Part shown: piece by piece, positions 32,232 through 41,299 of the stretch
How the letters are laid out: each line of letters begins with the position of its first letter
Position numbering within the stretch: the first letter of the stretch is position 1
Source of the DNA: Bacillus cereus group sp. RP43
Lineage (GTDB): Bacteria; Bacillota; Bacilli; Bacillales; Bacillaceae_G
NCBI RefSeq assembly: GCF_040459645.1
Contig: NZ_JARVHQ010000001.1
Span: 4,340,001 to 4,404,000, forward strand
Length of the DNA: 64,000 nucleotides
Direction: 5' to 3'
Translations under genes and position numbers: made by a program
The notes under the pieces: model-generated
Told to the model about the DNA's origin: nothing
The model's input: only the letters and a program-made list of their open reading frames with translations
The model's database searches: none

Positions 32232-33407
32232 TTGAACACGAGTGAAAATATACGCATGGCCCTTTCCTCTATCTTTGCTCATAAAATGCGTTCTATATTA
32301 ACGATGTTAGGTATTATTATCGGTATTAGTGCCATTATTACTATCATTTCAATGGGTGATGGTACAAATGCAAAGTTTAAAAAAGAGTTAGGCCAAGGAA
32401 AAGATACTGAAGTAACGATTTACTACAACAACCCTGATTACGGAACTGATAGTGCCAAAATTACAGCTGATATGTTAAAACGTCTTCAAACTGTTCCTGG
32501 CGTTAAAGATGTTTATCCAGATGTAAGTATGAAAGTAAAAGCATCTTCTGGTTCAAAAGATGTCTCTCTTGATTTAAAAGGTGGAACAGGTGCCTTCATG
32601 ACAGATGCGAAAATAAAATTAGTTCACGGTCGTGAATTAAATGATAGTGAATTAAAGCAAGCAATCCCTGCTGTTATTTTAAATGAAGAAGCTTTCAACA
32701 AATTATTTAATGGTTGGGAATCAAATTTATATACTGATATAAAAGGAAAGCCATATAAAGTAGTCGGTGTGTATGAAGCAAAAAATGATTTCGGAATGGC
32801 TATGTCAGAAGGTTATACATCACTTGAAAACGCTCCTGTAATCTCAGGAGTAACTGAGTATGACTCTGTAAGATTAATATTAACTTCGCCAGCAGAACGT
32901 AAAAGTGTAGAAAAACAAGCTGCTTCTGTTTTAAACGAAATGAAAGCTCCTAAATTTGAGCATAAATTTGAAGCTCAAGATATGGGTGAGTTTACGAAGC
33001 AATTAGACGAATCAATCGGTATGATGAAAATGGTATTCGGTGGTATCGCTGCTATTTCTTTACTTGTTGGTGGTATCGGTGTAATGAACATCATGCTTGT
33101 ATCTGTAACAGAACGTACACGTGAGATTGGTATTCGTAAAGCACTTGGTGCAACGCGCGGTAAAGTATTAACGCAATTCTTAATTGAATCTTGTATTTTA
33201 ACAGGACTCGGTGGTTTCATCGGATTCATGCTCGGTATATTCTTCGCTTGGATCGTCTCAATCTTTGCCGGATGGCCACTCGTTATCTCAAAAGAACTTG
33301 GACTTCTTTCAGTAGGTATCTCAATGCTAATCGGTATTGCATTCGGTTTACTACCAGCTAACAAAGCTGCAAAACTTGATCCAATTGAATGTTTACGATA
33401 TGAGTAA
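32232..33407 (+). CDS. MacB/YknZ-like ABC permease
   Basis: A 391-residue permease: helix 1 (~18-40), a large extracytoplasmic MacB core domain (~45-265), and three C-terminal helices of the FtsX fold (GGIAAISLLVGGIGVMNIMLVSVTERTREIGIRKALGA). The TTG at 32232 is chosen because GGAGAGG lies 6 nt upstream. With the two preceding genes it forms a YknXYZ-type exporter, probably of peptides or antibiotics. A YknW equivalent is not adjacent. Confidence 0.87.
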   Translation: MNTSENIRMALSSIFAHKMRSILTMLGIIIGISAIITIISMGDGTNAKFKKELGQGKDTEVTIYYNNPDYGTDSAKITADMLKRLQTVPGVKDVYPDVSMKVKASSGSKDVSLDLKGGTGAFMTDAKIKLVHGRELNDSELKQAIPAVILNEEAFNKLFNGWESNLYTDIKGKPYKVVGVYEAKNDFGMAMSEGYTSLENAPVISGVTEYDSVRLILTSPAERKSVEKQAASVLNEMKAPKFEHKFEAQDMGEFTKQLDESIGMMKMVFGGIAAISLLVGGIGVMNIMLVSVTERTREIGIRKALGATRGKVLTQFLIESCILTGLGGFIGFMLGIFFAWIVSIFAGWPLVISKELGLLSVGISMLIGIAFGLLPANKAAKLDPIECLRYE

Positions 33408-33410
33408 ATA

Positions 33411-33446
33411 AAAACGTAGGAGTTTACACTCCTACGTTTTTTATTT
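33411..33446 (+). terminator. Terminator of the efflux operon
   Basis: A perfect 13-bp stem AAAACGTAGGAGT/ACTCCTACGTTTT followed by TTATTTT. Confidence 0.85.
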
Positions 33447-33510
33447 TGTTGAAGGCAAATGCAATTTTATCGACGTTTTGACAAAAATAAGAACCTCTAA
33501 CTTCTATTAT

Positions 33511-33668
33511 ATAAAGTGAAACTATACTCAGTGGGAGTTTTGTTCATCCCCCACTGAGTATTAGCCTTCACCAATCGGGCGTTTACGGGCAGTTAGTCTC
33601 CCACCTAACTTCTTCGCTCCAGCCAAATTTTGAGGTGGGAGTTTTACTGCCCACAAATAGCGGGATAA
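33511..33668 (-). repeat. bcr1 repeat, full-length copy (inverted)
   Basis: It contains, in order, AAGTGAAACT, the CTCAGTGGGAG..CCCCCACTGAG hairpin, CACCAATCGGGCGTTTACGGGCAG, the CTCCCACCT..AGGTGGGAG hairpin and TACTGCCCACAAATAGCGGGATA. It has the same architecture as the copy at 5608 in reverse. Confidence 0.87.
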
Positions 33669-34247
33669 TTCTACTGCTATTTGTGAACCAATTCATAACG
33701 ATATCGTCCCTTTAAATCATGTTTCTTCTATTATATGTGTTTCATGTTACGAATATCTTTTTATCATTTAAACTTTCATTTCGCTTTACAGCTATCAAGC
33801 AATCCTATTATTGCAAAAATAATATGTAAAAGAACAAATTCAAGGCGTAATTTTTTCCATACTACAACTTATTTTGTAACAATTATATCTCTATTTCATT
33901 AAAATTCACCCTATATATATGACTTCATACACAAAAACATTATATTTTCATAACTATATTGCGATTTAAACAGTTAAATACCCCTTTTCCGTAACGTTAC
34001 AGAAACACCAATGTAACATTTCTGATATATTGTTAATCTATTAGTAATTAAAATACTGTTGATTTTATGAACCATATGTTCTAATCCCCCAAAAAACGCA
34101 AAGAAAACGTTATCAGGATATTAATGGAATTATTACAGAGTATTAACGCCTCATTACGAATGCTTTGTAGTTTTGTGTTTTCCGCAAATAAGAAAATAAT
34201 GGTTGCTATAATGAGGTCAACGAAAAACAAATGCAATGGAGGCTATT
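33669..34247. other. Long AT-rich 5' region of the SH3-3D gene
   Basis: No gene is supported here. It contains a 20-bp near-palindrome (TTTCCGTAAC/GTTACAGAAA, 33986-34005, one mismatch) and complementary CCTCATTA (34149-34156) and TAATGAGG (34209-34216) in the likely leader. TGTAAC occurs at 33875 and 34012, but not as the tandem 11-bp-spaced pair of a WalR box. The regulator is not identified. Confidence 0.35.
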
Positions 34248-35570
34248 ATGAAAAAATTTATGGGTATAGCAACAGCAGCGGTTTTTGGTCTTGGGATTTT
34301 CACAACATCTGCTAAAGCAGAAACGATTGTAACAACTGATGTACTAAATGTACGAGAAAACCCAACTACTGAATCAAAAGTTGTCGGAAAGTTATTAGAT
34401 GGATATAAAGTTAACGTTTTACATACAGAAAACGGATGGTCAAAAGTTAAATTAAATAGTGGTAAAGAAGCTTTCATAAGCGCTGACTACACTAAAGATT
34501 CTTACTACGTAACAGCAAACGTATTAAACGTACGTGCTGGAGCGAATACAGATTCAGCGATTCTTGGTAAATTGAAAAAAGATGATGTAATCGAAACAAC
34601 ACACCAAGTACAAAATGATTGGATTCAATTTGAATATAACGGTCAAACAGCTTATGTACACGTTCCTTACTTAACAGGGAAAGCGCCAGTTAAAGTTCAG
34701 CCAGTAGTTAAAGCTGAAAAAGTAACTAACGTTCAAGATACTGCTAAAGTTCGTGAAGCAGTTAAAGCCGGGGAATTAGCTGAAACTCAAGCAAAGGCTA
34801 AAGCTCAAGAAGCAACTAAAGCTCGTGAAGCAGCTGAAGCTCAGGCAGAAGTTAAAGCTCAAGAAGCAGCTAAAGCTCGTGAAGCGGCTAAAGCTCAAGA
34901 AGCAGCTAAAGCTCAGGCAGAAGCTGAAGCTCAAGCAGCGGCTAAAGCTCAAGAAGCAGCTAAGGCTCGTGAAGAGGCTAAAGCTCAGGCAGAAGCTGAA
35001 GCTCAAGCAGCGGCTAAAGCTCAAGAAGCAGCTAAAGCTCGTGAAGCAGCTAAAGCTCAGGCAGAAGCTGAAGCTCAAGCAGCGGCTAAAGCTCAAGAGG
35101 CAGCTGAAGCTCGTGAAGCAGCTAAGGCTCAAGAGGCAGCTAAAGCTCGTGAAGCAGCTAAGGCTCAAGAGGCAGCTAAAGCTCGTGAAGCGGCTAAAGC
35201 TCAAAAACCAGCTACACAACAACCTGTTGCAAAAGAAACTGAGAAAAACACACAATCTTCTTCTCGTGAGTTACGCGTTGTAGCAACAGCTTACACAGCA
35301 GATCCACTTGAAAATGGTTACAAAGCAGGAGACCAAGTAAAATCAGCTATGGGTCATAACTTAACAGCTAATCCAAACATGAAACTAATTGCCGTTGATC
35401 CAAGTGTCATTCCATTAGGTTCAAAAGTATGGGTTGAAGGTTACGGAGTAGCAATCGCTGGTGATACTGGTGGAGCTATTAAAGGAAATAAAATTGATGT
35501 TTTAATGCCAGATAAAGGTACATCAAGTAACTGGGGACGCCAAACAGTTACAGTGAAAATTTTAAACTAA
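34248..35570 (+). CDS. Secreted cell-wall protein: two SH3b, Ala-rich repeat, 3D domain
   Basis: A 440-residue protein. Signal peptide ~1-26 (TSAKA-ET), SH3b domains ~27-85 and ~88-147 (DVLNVRENPTTESKVVGKL and ANVLNVRAGANTDSAILGKL), a long Ala/Lys/Glu/Gln coiled segment (~155-330) and a C-terminal 3D/double-psi barrel (~345-440; ATAYTAD, AVDPSVIPLGSKVWV, GDTGGAIKGNKIDVLMPD). The 3D fold is that of MltA-type lytic transglycosylases and YocH-type wall hydrolases. B. cereus proteins of this architecture are annotated as EntA/EntB/EntC. The ATG is placed after GGAGG. Confidence 0.88.
   Translation: MKKFMGIATAAVFGLGIFTTSAKAETIVTTDVLNVRENPTTESKVVGKLLDGYKVNVLHTENGWSKVKLNSGKEAFISADYTKDSYYVTANVLNVRAGANTDSAILGKLKKDDVIETTHQVQNDWIQFEYNGQTAYVHVPYLTGKAPVKVQPVVKAEKVTNVQDTAKVREAVKAGELAETQAKAKAQEATKAREAAEAQAEVKAQEAAKAREAAKAQEAAKAQAEAEAQAAAKAQEAAKAREEAKAQAEAEAQAAAKAQEAAKAREAAKAQAEAEAQAAAKAQEAAEAREAAKAQEAAKAREAAKAQEAAKAREAAKAQKPATQQPVAKETEKNTQSSSRELRVVATAYTADPLENGYKAGDQVKSAMGHNLTANPNMKLIAVDPSVIPLGSKVWVEGYGVAIAGDTGGAIKGNKIDVLMPDKGTSSNWGRQTVTVKILN
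34780..35212 (+). repeat. In-gene tandem repeats coding for KAQEAA/KAREAA units
   Basis: Imperfect 18-bp units of the type GCTAAAGCTCAAGAAGCA and GCTCGTGAAGCAGCTAAA recur about 24 times, with higher-order blocks containing AEAEAQ. The repeat keeps all frames open, giving false ORFs on both strands. Copy number is likely to vary between strains. Confidence 0.9.
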
Positions 35571-35581
35571 TTATAAAAAAG

Positions 35582-35617
35582 GAGTTAGTCTCATTATTGA
35601 GGCTAACTCTTTTTTTA
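35582..35617 (+). terminator. Terminator of the SH3-3D gene
   Basis: The stem GAGTTAGTCTCA/TGAGGCTAACTC has a 4-nt loop followed by seven T. Confidence 0.85.
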
Positions 35618-35707
35618 TGATTCTTACATTCTTTCTTTCTCCTTCTCCCCCGTCCAAGTTAAATATATCTCTTTGCATTCTATATACGATAGACTACTAT
35701 TTCAACA

Positions 35708-35735
35708 GAAAAAAGAGGATGCCATAGCATCCTCT
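35708..35735 (-). terminator. Terminator of the PTS-DUF871 operon
   Basis: On the minus strand, AGAGGATGC and GCATCCTCT have a 4-nt loop followed by TTTTTTC. Confidence 0.85.
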
Positions 35736-35746
35736 CCTGCCCTTCC

Positions 35747-36832
35747 CTATTCCACACAAGTAAACTGTGTCCAAGCTCCTACATAATCTAGTAAGAATAA
35801 CTCTTCTTCTGCAATTGTACCGACAATATTTTTCCGTTCATCTATCGGCATTTCTTTCAGAATGATTTGTAGTTCACCTTTATACTTTCCGAATAAGTTG
35901 TTACCAATTACAACTTGCCCTCTTTCCTGTAGTACACTTTCGCGCACTGGGAAGTCATAATCTTTGTACTTTTTACGTACTTCTGTAGAACGTACCATAT
36001 ATTCTGTTATGTCGCCGCGTCTTACGTGTAATTCTTGCAGTGTTGCTCTTTTCTCTACTTCAGTCGCTTCCTCTATGAATTGTACTTTCAGCTGTAACAT
36101 GTAACGATTTAAGTTTCCTAGTTTCTCTAATTCTTCTTCGCTCGCATAAGCATTTCCGATAATAACATCATCAATAAGCCCTGTCGCCCACAAATGTTTC
36201 GCTTGTACTTCAATTGGTAAATTACGATGCTCTTCTAACGTACATAATCCGTCATTAATATCCCATGGACCAATGTCAGCTGCATGCGATGTAATAAAGG
36301 CTGCACTGCGAATACCATGCTTTTTAAAACGTTCACTACAGCGAATGAAATAATCATACGGAAGACCAGTGAATTTTTGCGGATAAAAATTATGACAACC
36401 AATTAAAGCTGATTTATTCGCTTGATGCGAAAGGATATTTTCTAAATAGGCAATATCGTTACTTACATTTAGCTCAATTTTTAAGCCGTATGGATTATTC
36501 GTCATTTTCGCTTCTGTTAACCCGTCAAACCCTACATCTAAACGAATTCCATCCGCACCTAACTCTGCAAAGAACGATAGATCACTATAACTAATACCAA
36601 GTTGATCGAATACAGCTGGAGCTACATCTAAAATAACTTCCATATTGTTATCTTTTGCGTGATTAATAATTTCTTTAAATTCAGCTACAATTTCCTCTTT
36701 TGGACGATTAACAGATAGTAAACAAGTGAATATTCTTGAAAAACCGTGACGTGCCGCTGCGGAAATGTATGCCCTATCTTTTTCTTTCGTTGAATGCTCT
36801 GGATAAAGTGAAATTCCTAATTTACGCTCCAT
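35747..36832 (-). CDS. DUF871 (MupG-family) protein, PTS-linked paralogue A
   Basis: A 361-residue homologue of the mupG product: TIM-barrel N-domain (LGISLYPEHSTKEKDRAYI; IRLDVGFDG; CHNFYPQKFTG) and a C-terminal cyclophilin-like domain. It is closer to the gene at 41300 than to mupG (shared LGISLYPEHST, EELHV/EEPHF region, LLDYVGAW). It is the last gene of an operon with lactose/cellobiose-type PTS genes, so it probably hydrolyses a 6-phospho-disaccharide other than MurNAc6P-GlcNAc. Older annotations call the family 'outer surface protein'. Its start overlaps the small membrane protein gene by 11 bp. Confidence 0.8.
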   Translation of the reverse strand: MERKLGISLYPEHSTKEKDRAYISAAARHGFSRIFTCLLSVNRPKEEIVAEFKEIINHAKDNNMEVILDVAPAVFDQLGISYSDLSFFAELGADGIRLDVGFDGLTEAKMTNNPYGLKIELNVSNDIAYLENILSHQANKSALIGCHNFYPQKFTGLPYDYFIRCSERFKKHGIRSAAFITSHAADIGPWDINDGLCTLEEHRNLPIEVQAKHLWATGLIDDVIIGNAYASEEELEKLGNLNRYMLQLKVQFIEEATEVEKRATLQELHVRRGDITEYMVRSTEVRKKYKDYDFPVRESVLQERGQVVIGNNLFGKYKGELQIILKEMPIDERKNIVGTIAEEELFLLDYVGAWTQFTCVE

Positions 36833-37100
36833 GCTTTTGCATCTCCTTCACACGTTGTATTAATGCCATACTCGTAAATCTATATTTTGCAGATAAACAT
36901 GTTGCACATAAAATCGTTGGTACGATGATAAAGAATGGTGATTGTAAACTAAATGCCACATAAGCTCCCATTGAACACCCGATAAATAATATCGACACAA
37001 GTAGTAAAACTAATAACGATTTACTTTGTACCCATTTTGAATAATGCGCAATGCACTGCCCCACTACGAATGTAATTAAGATGATAATTGCTCCGAGCAT
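36822..37100 (-). CDS. Small membrane protein inside the PTS operon
   Basis: A 92-residue protein with two or three hydrophobic segments (~1-15, ~25-50, ~55-70) and a basic C-terminus. It is not recognised. It overlaps the IIC gene's end by 25 bp and the DUF871 gene's start by 11 bp, with GAGGAGAAGG before its ATG. The three are therefore tightly coupled. Its position between permease and hydrolase suggests an accessory role in uptake of the same sugar; this is inference. Confidence 0.65.
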   Translation of the reverse strand: MLGAIIILITFVVGQCIAHYSKWVQSKSLLVLLLVSILFIGCSMGAYVAFSLQSPFFIIVPTILCATCLSAKYRFTSMALIQRVKEMQKHGA

Positions 37101-38386
37101 TCTGCCTTCTCCTCTCCTGCTAATTGTTGTTTCTCATACATTTTGAAGAATGGATAGTAAATAACGAATGAGATAACAAAGTTAACAAGTACAAGTACAC
37201 CGGCCATAATTGTCCAGTCCGTACTAATAATTGCTGCAATTGGTGCCAACATCGTAAATGGCAGTTTCGCCATCATGAGCGGAATCATACCTGAAACAAC
37301 TGCGAAATATGATACTGTCGTTGTAACTAACGGTGTAATAACGAATGGAATAATTAAGATCGGGTTCATTACAATTGGTGCCCCGAAAATAATTGGTTCG
37401 TTAATATTGAATAAACCTGGTACGAATGATAATCTACCTAATTCTTTTAGGAACTTAGATTTAGAGAACATAAACATAATAACTAAAGCTAACGTTGAGC
37501 CTGATCCACCAATCCATACGAACCATTGAATAAATTGCTCTGTAAATAAGTTCGGTAACTGATGTGCGTTTCCTGTAGCGGTGAACACTTCCATATTTTC
37601 AAGAATTGCTGAATCCCACATTGGACGAATGATTGGTCCTAAAATCGCTGGACCATGTATACCGAACGACCAGAAGAATACGATTAGGAATACTGTTAAT
37701 AAACCACCGAATAAATTATTCCCTACTAATACTGACTTTAATGGTGCAATTAAATATGTGATTGTTGTATTTACATCAAATTTCAAACCGTAACGAATAC
37801 CCCAGAATAAAAGAATAACTACTAAAGTTGGAATTAATGCTGCAAACGAGTTTGCAACTGCTGGTGGTACACTGTCTGGTAATTTAATCGAGATATTATG
37901 CTTAATCATGAAATGATAAATTTCTACGGCAATTAATGCTGTAACAATTGCGCCGAATAAAGACGTTGCACTTAATGTTCCTACTGAAATATATCTACCC
38001 GCATCAATAACACCTGGCACAGCTTTCGTGATTTGAATTGGTTCAACTGATGCTAGTAAAAAGGCGAGTACAGATAATAATCCTGCACTTAATTGATTGA
38101 GCTGATAAAAATTCGCGAGCGAAGCCCCTACTCCAAATGCTGCGTATAATGCCATTAGTCCTACTGTAAATCGGAATGGAATATCTAAAATATGGCGAAA
38201 TGGTGCAATCCACTCCATATATGCATCAATTGGTAAGTTTAAAAAGATAACGAAAAATGATCCGACGATCGTTAATGGTAATGTAGAAATAACCCCGTTT
38301 CGAATTGCTAATAAATGTCGCTGTCCCGCAATCTTTTGCGTCGTTGGCATAATCTTCTGTTCCATAAAACTCATAAACCCATTCAT
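37076..38386 (-). CDS. PTS EIIC, lactose/cellobiose family
   Basis: A 436-residue permease of the CelB/LicC type with about ten helices. Characteristic segments are FNINEPIIFGAPIVMNPILIIPFVITP and SFGIHGPAILGPIIRPMWD. It forms the sugar channel with the separate IIB and IIA encoded just upstream. The ATG follows GGGAGGG; a TTG one codon earlier is disregarded. The substrate is probably a beta-linked disaccharide, unidentified. Confidence 0.88.
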   Translation of the reverse strand: MNGFMSFMEQKIMPTTQKIAGQRHLLAIRNGVISTLPLTIVGSFFVIFLNLPIDAYMEWIAPFRHILDIPFRFTVGLMALYAAFGVGASLANFYQLNQLSAGLLSVLAFLLASVEPIQITKAVPGVIDAGRYISVGTLSATSLFGAIVTALIAVEIYHFMIKHNISIKLPDSVPPAVANSFAALIPTLVVILLFWGIRYGLKFDVNTTITYLIAPLKSVLVGNNLFGGLLTVFLIVFFWSFGIHGPAILGPIIRPMWDSAILENMEVFTATGNAHQLPNLFTEQFIQWFVWIGGSGSTLALVIMFMFSKSKFLKELGRLSFVPGLFNINEPIIFGAPIVMNPILIIPFVITPLVTTTVSYFAVVSGMIPLMMAKLPFTMLAPIAAIISTDWTIMAGVLVLVNFVISFVIYYPFFKMYEKQQLAGEEKAECSEQLSS

Positions 38387-38457
38387 CAATAGCCCTCCCT
38401 TTGTTCAATATAGCTAAAAGTTATAACATTATAATGTTTATGTTTAAAAAAATATAA

Positions 38458-38763
38458 TTACGCTAAAACTAATTCTTCTGCCTGCTTAAGTACTTTCAAA
38501 CCGTCACACATGCCATAATCTCGTTGGTTTATAATAGCAACTGGTATATCATATGAATTTGCAAGAAACTCTACGGCCGGAAATAAATATTTCACTTGCG
38601 GACCGATTAAAACGACATCGGCTTCCTTAATTTCAAGCTTCACAAGTTCGGAATCAACTGCCTTAATTTTATAATCCTTCCCTTGTTTCTTTGCCTCTTC
38701 TTGCATTTTTCTTACAACCATACTCGTTGACATGCCTGCTGCACAACATAATAAAATGTACAT
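38458..38763 (-). CDS. PTS EIIB, lactose/cellobiose family
   Basis: A 101-residue IIB. Cys7 in CCAAGMSTSMVV is the phosphorylated residue, matching the CSAGMSTS loop of IIB-cellobiose. It starts 1 bp after the IIA gene ends with only a weak ribosome site, so translation is probably coupled. Confidence 0.9.
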   Translation of the reverse strand: MYILLCCAAGMSTSMVVRKMQEEAKKQGKDYKIKAVDSELVKLEIKEADVVLIGPQVKYLFPAVEFLANSYDIPVAIINQRDYGMCDGLKVLKQAEELVLA

Positions 38764-38764
38764 A

Positions 38765-39085
38765 TTATACTGTCACTTTCTCTTCCACTCGTTTATGAAG
38801 AGTAATAAATTCCTCAGCAAGTTCTTTCACTGTAATGGCATTCATTAAATGATCTTGTGCATGCACTAATAATAAACTTATTTCTGCATGATTTCCTCTT
38901 GCTTCCTCTTGAATTAAATCCGTTTGAATACGATGAGCGGATGATATTTCCTCACTAGCAAGTTCCATCTTTTCACTCGCATTCTGAAAATCTCCTTTTC
39001 TTGCAAAAGCAATCGCTTCAAGTGCCGCGCTTCTAGCGTTGCCACCATGTAAAATTAACGCAAATGGAGTTTGCATATCAGTCAT
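38765..39085 (-). CDS. PTS EIIA, lactose/cellobiose family
   Basis: A 106-residue all-helical IIA. His75 in LLLVHAQDHLMNA is the phosphorylation site. ATG is chosen 8 nt after GGAGG, five codons inside the longest frame. First gene of the IIA-IIB-IIC-membrane protein-DUF871 operon, it is preceded by the antiterminator-type regulator gene and its terminator. Confidence 0.9.
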   Translation of the reverse strand: MTDMQTPFALILHGGNARSAALEAIAFARKGDFQNASEKMELASEEISSAHRIQTDLIQEEARGNHAEISLLLVHAQDHLMNAITVKELAEEFITLHKRVEEKVTV

Positions 39086-39131
39086 TTTAAATTCCTCCAA
39101 GCTATGTTTTTTCTATATTTTTATCTTATTA

Positions 39132-39145
39132 TGAAAACGCATACA
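39132..39145. promoter_or_regulatory. cre-like site before the PTS operon
   Basis: TGAAAACGCATACA matches the CcpA consensus TGWAANCGNTNWCA with one mismatch. It lies in the 47 bp upstream of the IIA start. Confidence 0.45.
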
Positions 39146-39155
39146 ATTAAACATA

Positions 39156-39185
39156 AAAAACTTCCGTTATGTAACGGAAGTTTTT
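39156..39185 (-). terminator. Terminator after the PRD regulator gene
   Basis: A 14-bp stem AAAAACTTCCGTTA/TAACGGAAGTTTTT with a 2-nt centre. Confidence 0.8.
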
Positions 39186-39196
39186 ATATACTTTTC

Positions 39197-41137
39197 TTAT
39201 AAAGATAATAATATCTCTTGGAAATCTTCAATTACTTCAGCCTGAGTTAATTTCTCTATCGTATTCTGACTAGACATAATATCATATAAAAAATCATAAA
39301 GCTTTTGTAAATCTTCATTATTATTGCGCTTCACACTAAATAAAATAATAACTTGTACTTTCTTATCTCCCCAGTCAATAGCTTTATCAAGCGTACAAAA
39401 CATCAAAAATGTTTGTTCACTTAATAACTGCATCGGATGTGGAATCGCAACTAAATTCCCAACCGCTGTAGGAGATGTGTGTTCTCTTTCTATAACAGAA
39501 GCATAAAAGTTTGCAGGTACATAACTTTTCGCAGCAGCTTTCTCACATAAAAACTGGATAACCTCTTCTTTCGTAGAAGCACTACGATTTAAGAAGATCA
39601 AATCTTCCTTAATATATTGCTGCACACTATTATTCACATGCGTAAATAACTGCTGACCAATCGATTTAATTTCTTTATCATCAAATATTGAATTTACTTT
39701 TATAACTGGCACAGGCAAACCACTCGGTATATGAATCGTACTAATAATACAATCTATTTTATCCTTATAAAGTTCTTCTACCTTCAATTGATAATAGCCT
39801 GTAATACCTACAATCTCTAATTTATCTCGGAACTGTGATAGAATTTTATATTTCAGTAGCTGTGCACTCCCTTGACCAGTCGCACAAACTAATAAACATC
39901 TTTTCTTTTGATTATTTTCTTGTAAACGGCTCATCGCCCCTCCAAAGTGAATGGCAATATAACCAATTTCACTCTCTGGAATGGATTCACCCGTATATTC
40001 ACCAATTATATCTCCAACGAGAACTGCAATTTCAAAAGCATATGGATAATTTTTTTTCACTTCTGCTAAAAGAGGATTTCTCGTATTTAATTTATACTTC
40101 AAACGATTTAATAACGTTTTTAAATGAACACCAAAACCAAATAATAATTCTTCATCATAATAAAAAGTAAGATTCCGTTCTTCCGCTACTTTGAAAAGAA
40201 TATGTTGCATGAATGCATATACGTCTTTCCCTAATAGCTCTTCCACATTTTCAAAACGCTCTCTTGCTGTAACAGCTGTACTTAATAAATGCATCGTCAC
40301 ATATAAAATTTCTTCTTCTGGAAATTGAAGTTTTAGCTCTTCCCCTAAATTCCCTAAAATCAGTTTCGCAATTTTATATTCTTTCTTTATTATAAGTTCA
40401 GATCCCTCTACATGCAGTGCTTGAATGTAATGATCATCCCTGCATCTCTTTAAAGCAATCGCAATATGAATTGATAAATTATCAATTTCTATATCTGATA
40501 AATATATCGTTCCTCCCTCGATATACTTTAGTATAACTGAGCGGATGAGAGAAATATGGGGTAACGATAAATATGTGTCCGTCTGCTCATAGTTCTCATG
40601 AAATGGAGTATGTTCATAACGCGGTAAACCATATTGTGATAAACAAGAACGAATATTAAATTCTTCTCCCACAATACGTATACCATAATATGGTCTTTTT
40701 TCAATTTGTAACTCATAGCGACTACAAATATCCGTAACATCCTTCATAATTAAGTTTACAGTAGATTTACTCACATAAATCTCTTCCGCTATCTGTGAAA
40801 GCTTCACATACCCATCTGTCATTAAAATACGTTGTAAAATATATGCTACTCTTTCTTCATTAGAAGTTGGAATTTTTTCCGTTTGTTTTTGAAATAAGCT
40901 CATGCAAAAATCTTCAAATTTCTTAGTTTTCATAATTTCCAGTTCGTACCCATTTCCTCTTTGTGATTCGATTTTCGCCCCATGTTCTTCCAATATATCA
41001 TTTAATAACTTTATATCTTTTTGAATCGTCTTCGTCGATACATGTAACCGATTTGCTAGAAAGGCCCTATTCAACATTGATTTCTCTTCTAAAAACTCCT
41101 CTAAAATGGAAATTAATCGCTGATGCACTTTTGTCAT
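39197..41137 (-). CDS. PRD-containing transcriptional activator (LicR/MtlR-like)
   Basis: A 646-residue multidomain regulator. N-terminal HTH domains (~1-80, ~85-150) are followed by two PRD domains (~180-400, conserved His in SIHIAIALKR and YVTMHL/YIAIHFGG), a IIB-like domain (CLLVCATGQGSAQLLKY, ~410-495) and a C-terminal mannitol/fructose-type IIA domain (~505-646; AVGNLVAIPHPM). Such proteins activate PTS operons under control of phosphorylation by HPr and the cognate IIB. It stands immediately upstream of the lactose-type PTS genes and is their likely regulator. Confidence 0.88.
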   Translation of the reverse strand: MTKVHQRLISILEEFLEEKSMLNRAFLANRLHVSTKTIQKDIKLLNDILEEHGAKIESQRGNGYELEIMKTKKFEDFCMSLFQKQTEKIPTSNEERVAYILQRILMTDGYVKLSQIAEEIYVSKSTVNLIMKDVTDICSRYELQIEKRPYYGIRIVGEEFNIRSCLSQYGLPRYEHTPFHENYEQTDTYLSLPHISLIRSVILKYIEGGTIYLSDIEIDNLSIHIAIALKRCRDDHYIQALHVEGSELIIKKEYKIAKLILGNLGEELKLQFPEEEILYVTMHLLSTAVTARERFENVEELLGKDVYAFMQHILFKVAEERNLTFYYDEELLFGFGVHLKTLLNRLKYKLNTRNPLLAEVKKNYPYAFEIAVLVGDIIGEYTGESIPESEIGYIAIHFGGAMSRLQENNQKKRCLLVCATGQGSAQLLKYKILSQFRDKLEIVGITGYYQLKVEELYKDKIDCIISTIHIPSGLPVPVIKVNSIFDDKEIKSIGQQLFTHVNNSVQQYIKEDLIFLNRSASTKEEVIQFLCEKAAAKSYVPANFYASVIEREHTSPTAVGNLVAIPHPMQLLSEQTFLMFCTLDKAIDWGDKKVQVIILFSVKRNNNEDLQKLYDFLYDIMSSQNTIEKLTQAEVIEDFQEILLSL

Positions 41138-41162
41138 AGCTCTTCCTCTCGCTCTTTATATA

Positions 41163-41202
41163 AAAGGGAAAAAGCCACTAAAATCAGTAGTTTTTTCCCT
41201 TT
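41163..41202 (-). terminator. Terminator of DUF871 paralogue B
   Basis: The arms AAAGGGAAAAA and TTTTTTCCCTTT close a long hairpin with an inner CACT/AGTAG pairing. It abuts the bcr1 copy that starts at 41200. Confidence 0.65.
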
Positions 41203-41295
41203 ATCCCACTATTTGCGGGCAGTAAAACTCCCACCTCGAAATCCGGCTGGAGCAAAGAAGTTAGGTGGGAGTCAGGCTGCCCATAAAAGCCCACA
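41200..41295 (+). repeat. bcr1 repeat, truncated copy (5' part)
   Basis: It begins TTTATCCCACTATTTGCGGGC, keeps the CTCCCACCT..AGGTGGGAG hairpin and stops after CTGCCCATAAAAGCCCA. The distal GTGGGGG hairpin is absent. Its end is 5 bp from the stop of the DUF871 gene. Confidence 0.85.
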
Positions 41296-41299
41296 TTAA

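Noticed and set aside
34124..34315. 63-codon frame before the SH3-3D gene
   Set aside because: It overlaps the true gene out of frame and has no ribosome site.
34776..35283. Long open frames on both strands inside the SH3-3D gene (159 and 152 codons)
   Set aside because: They arise from the 18-bp repeat, have monotonous Leu/Lys or Ser/Phe composition and no ribosome site.
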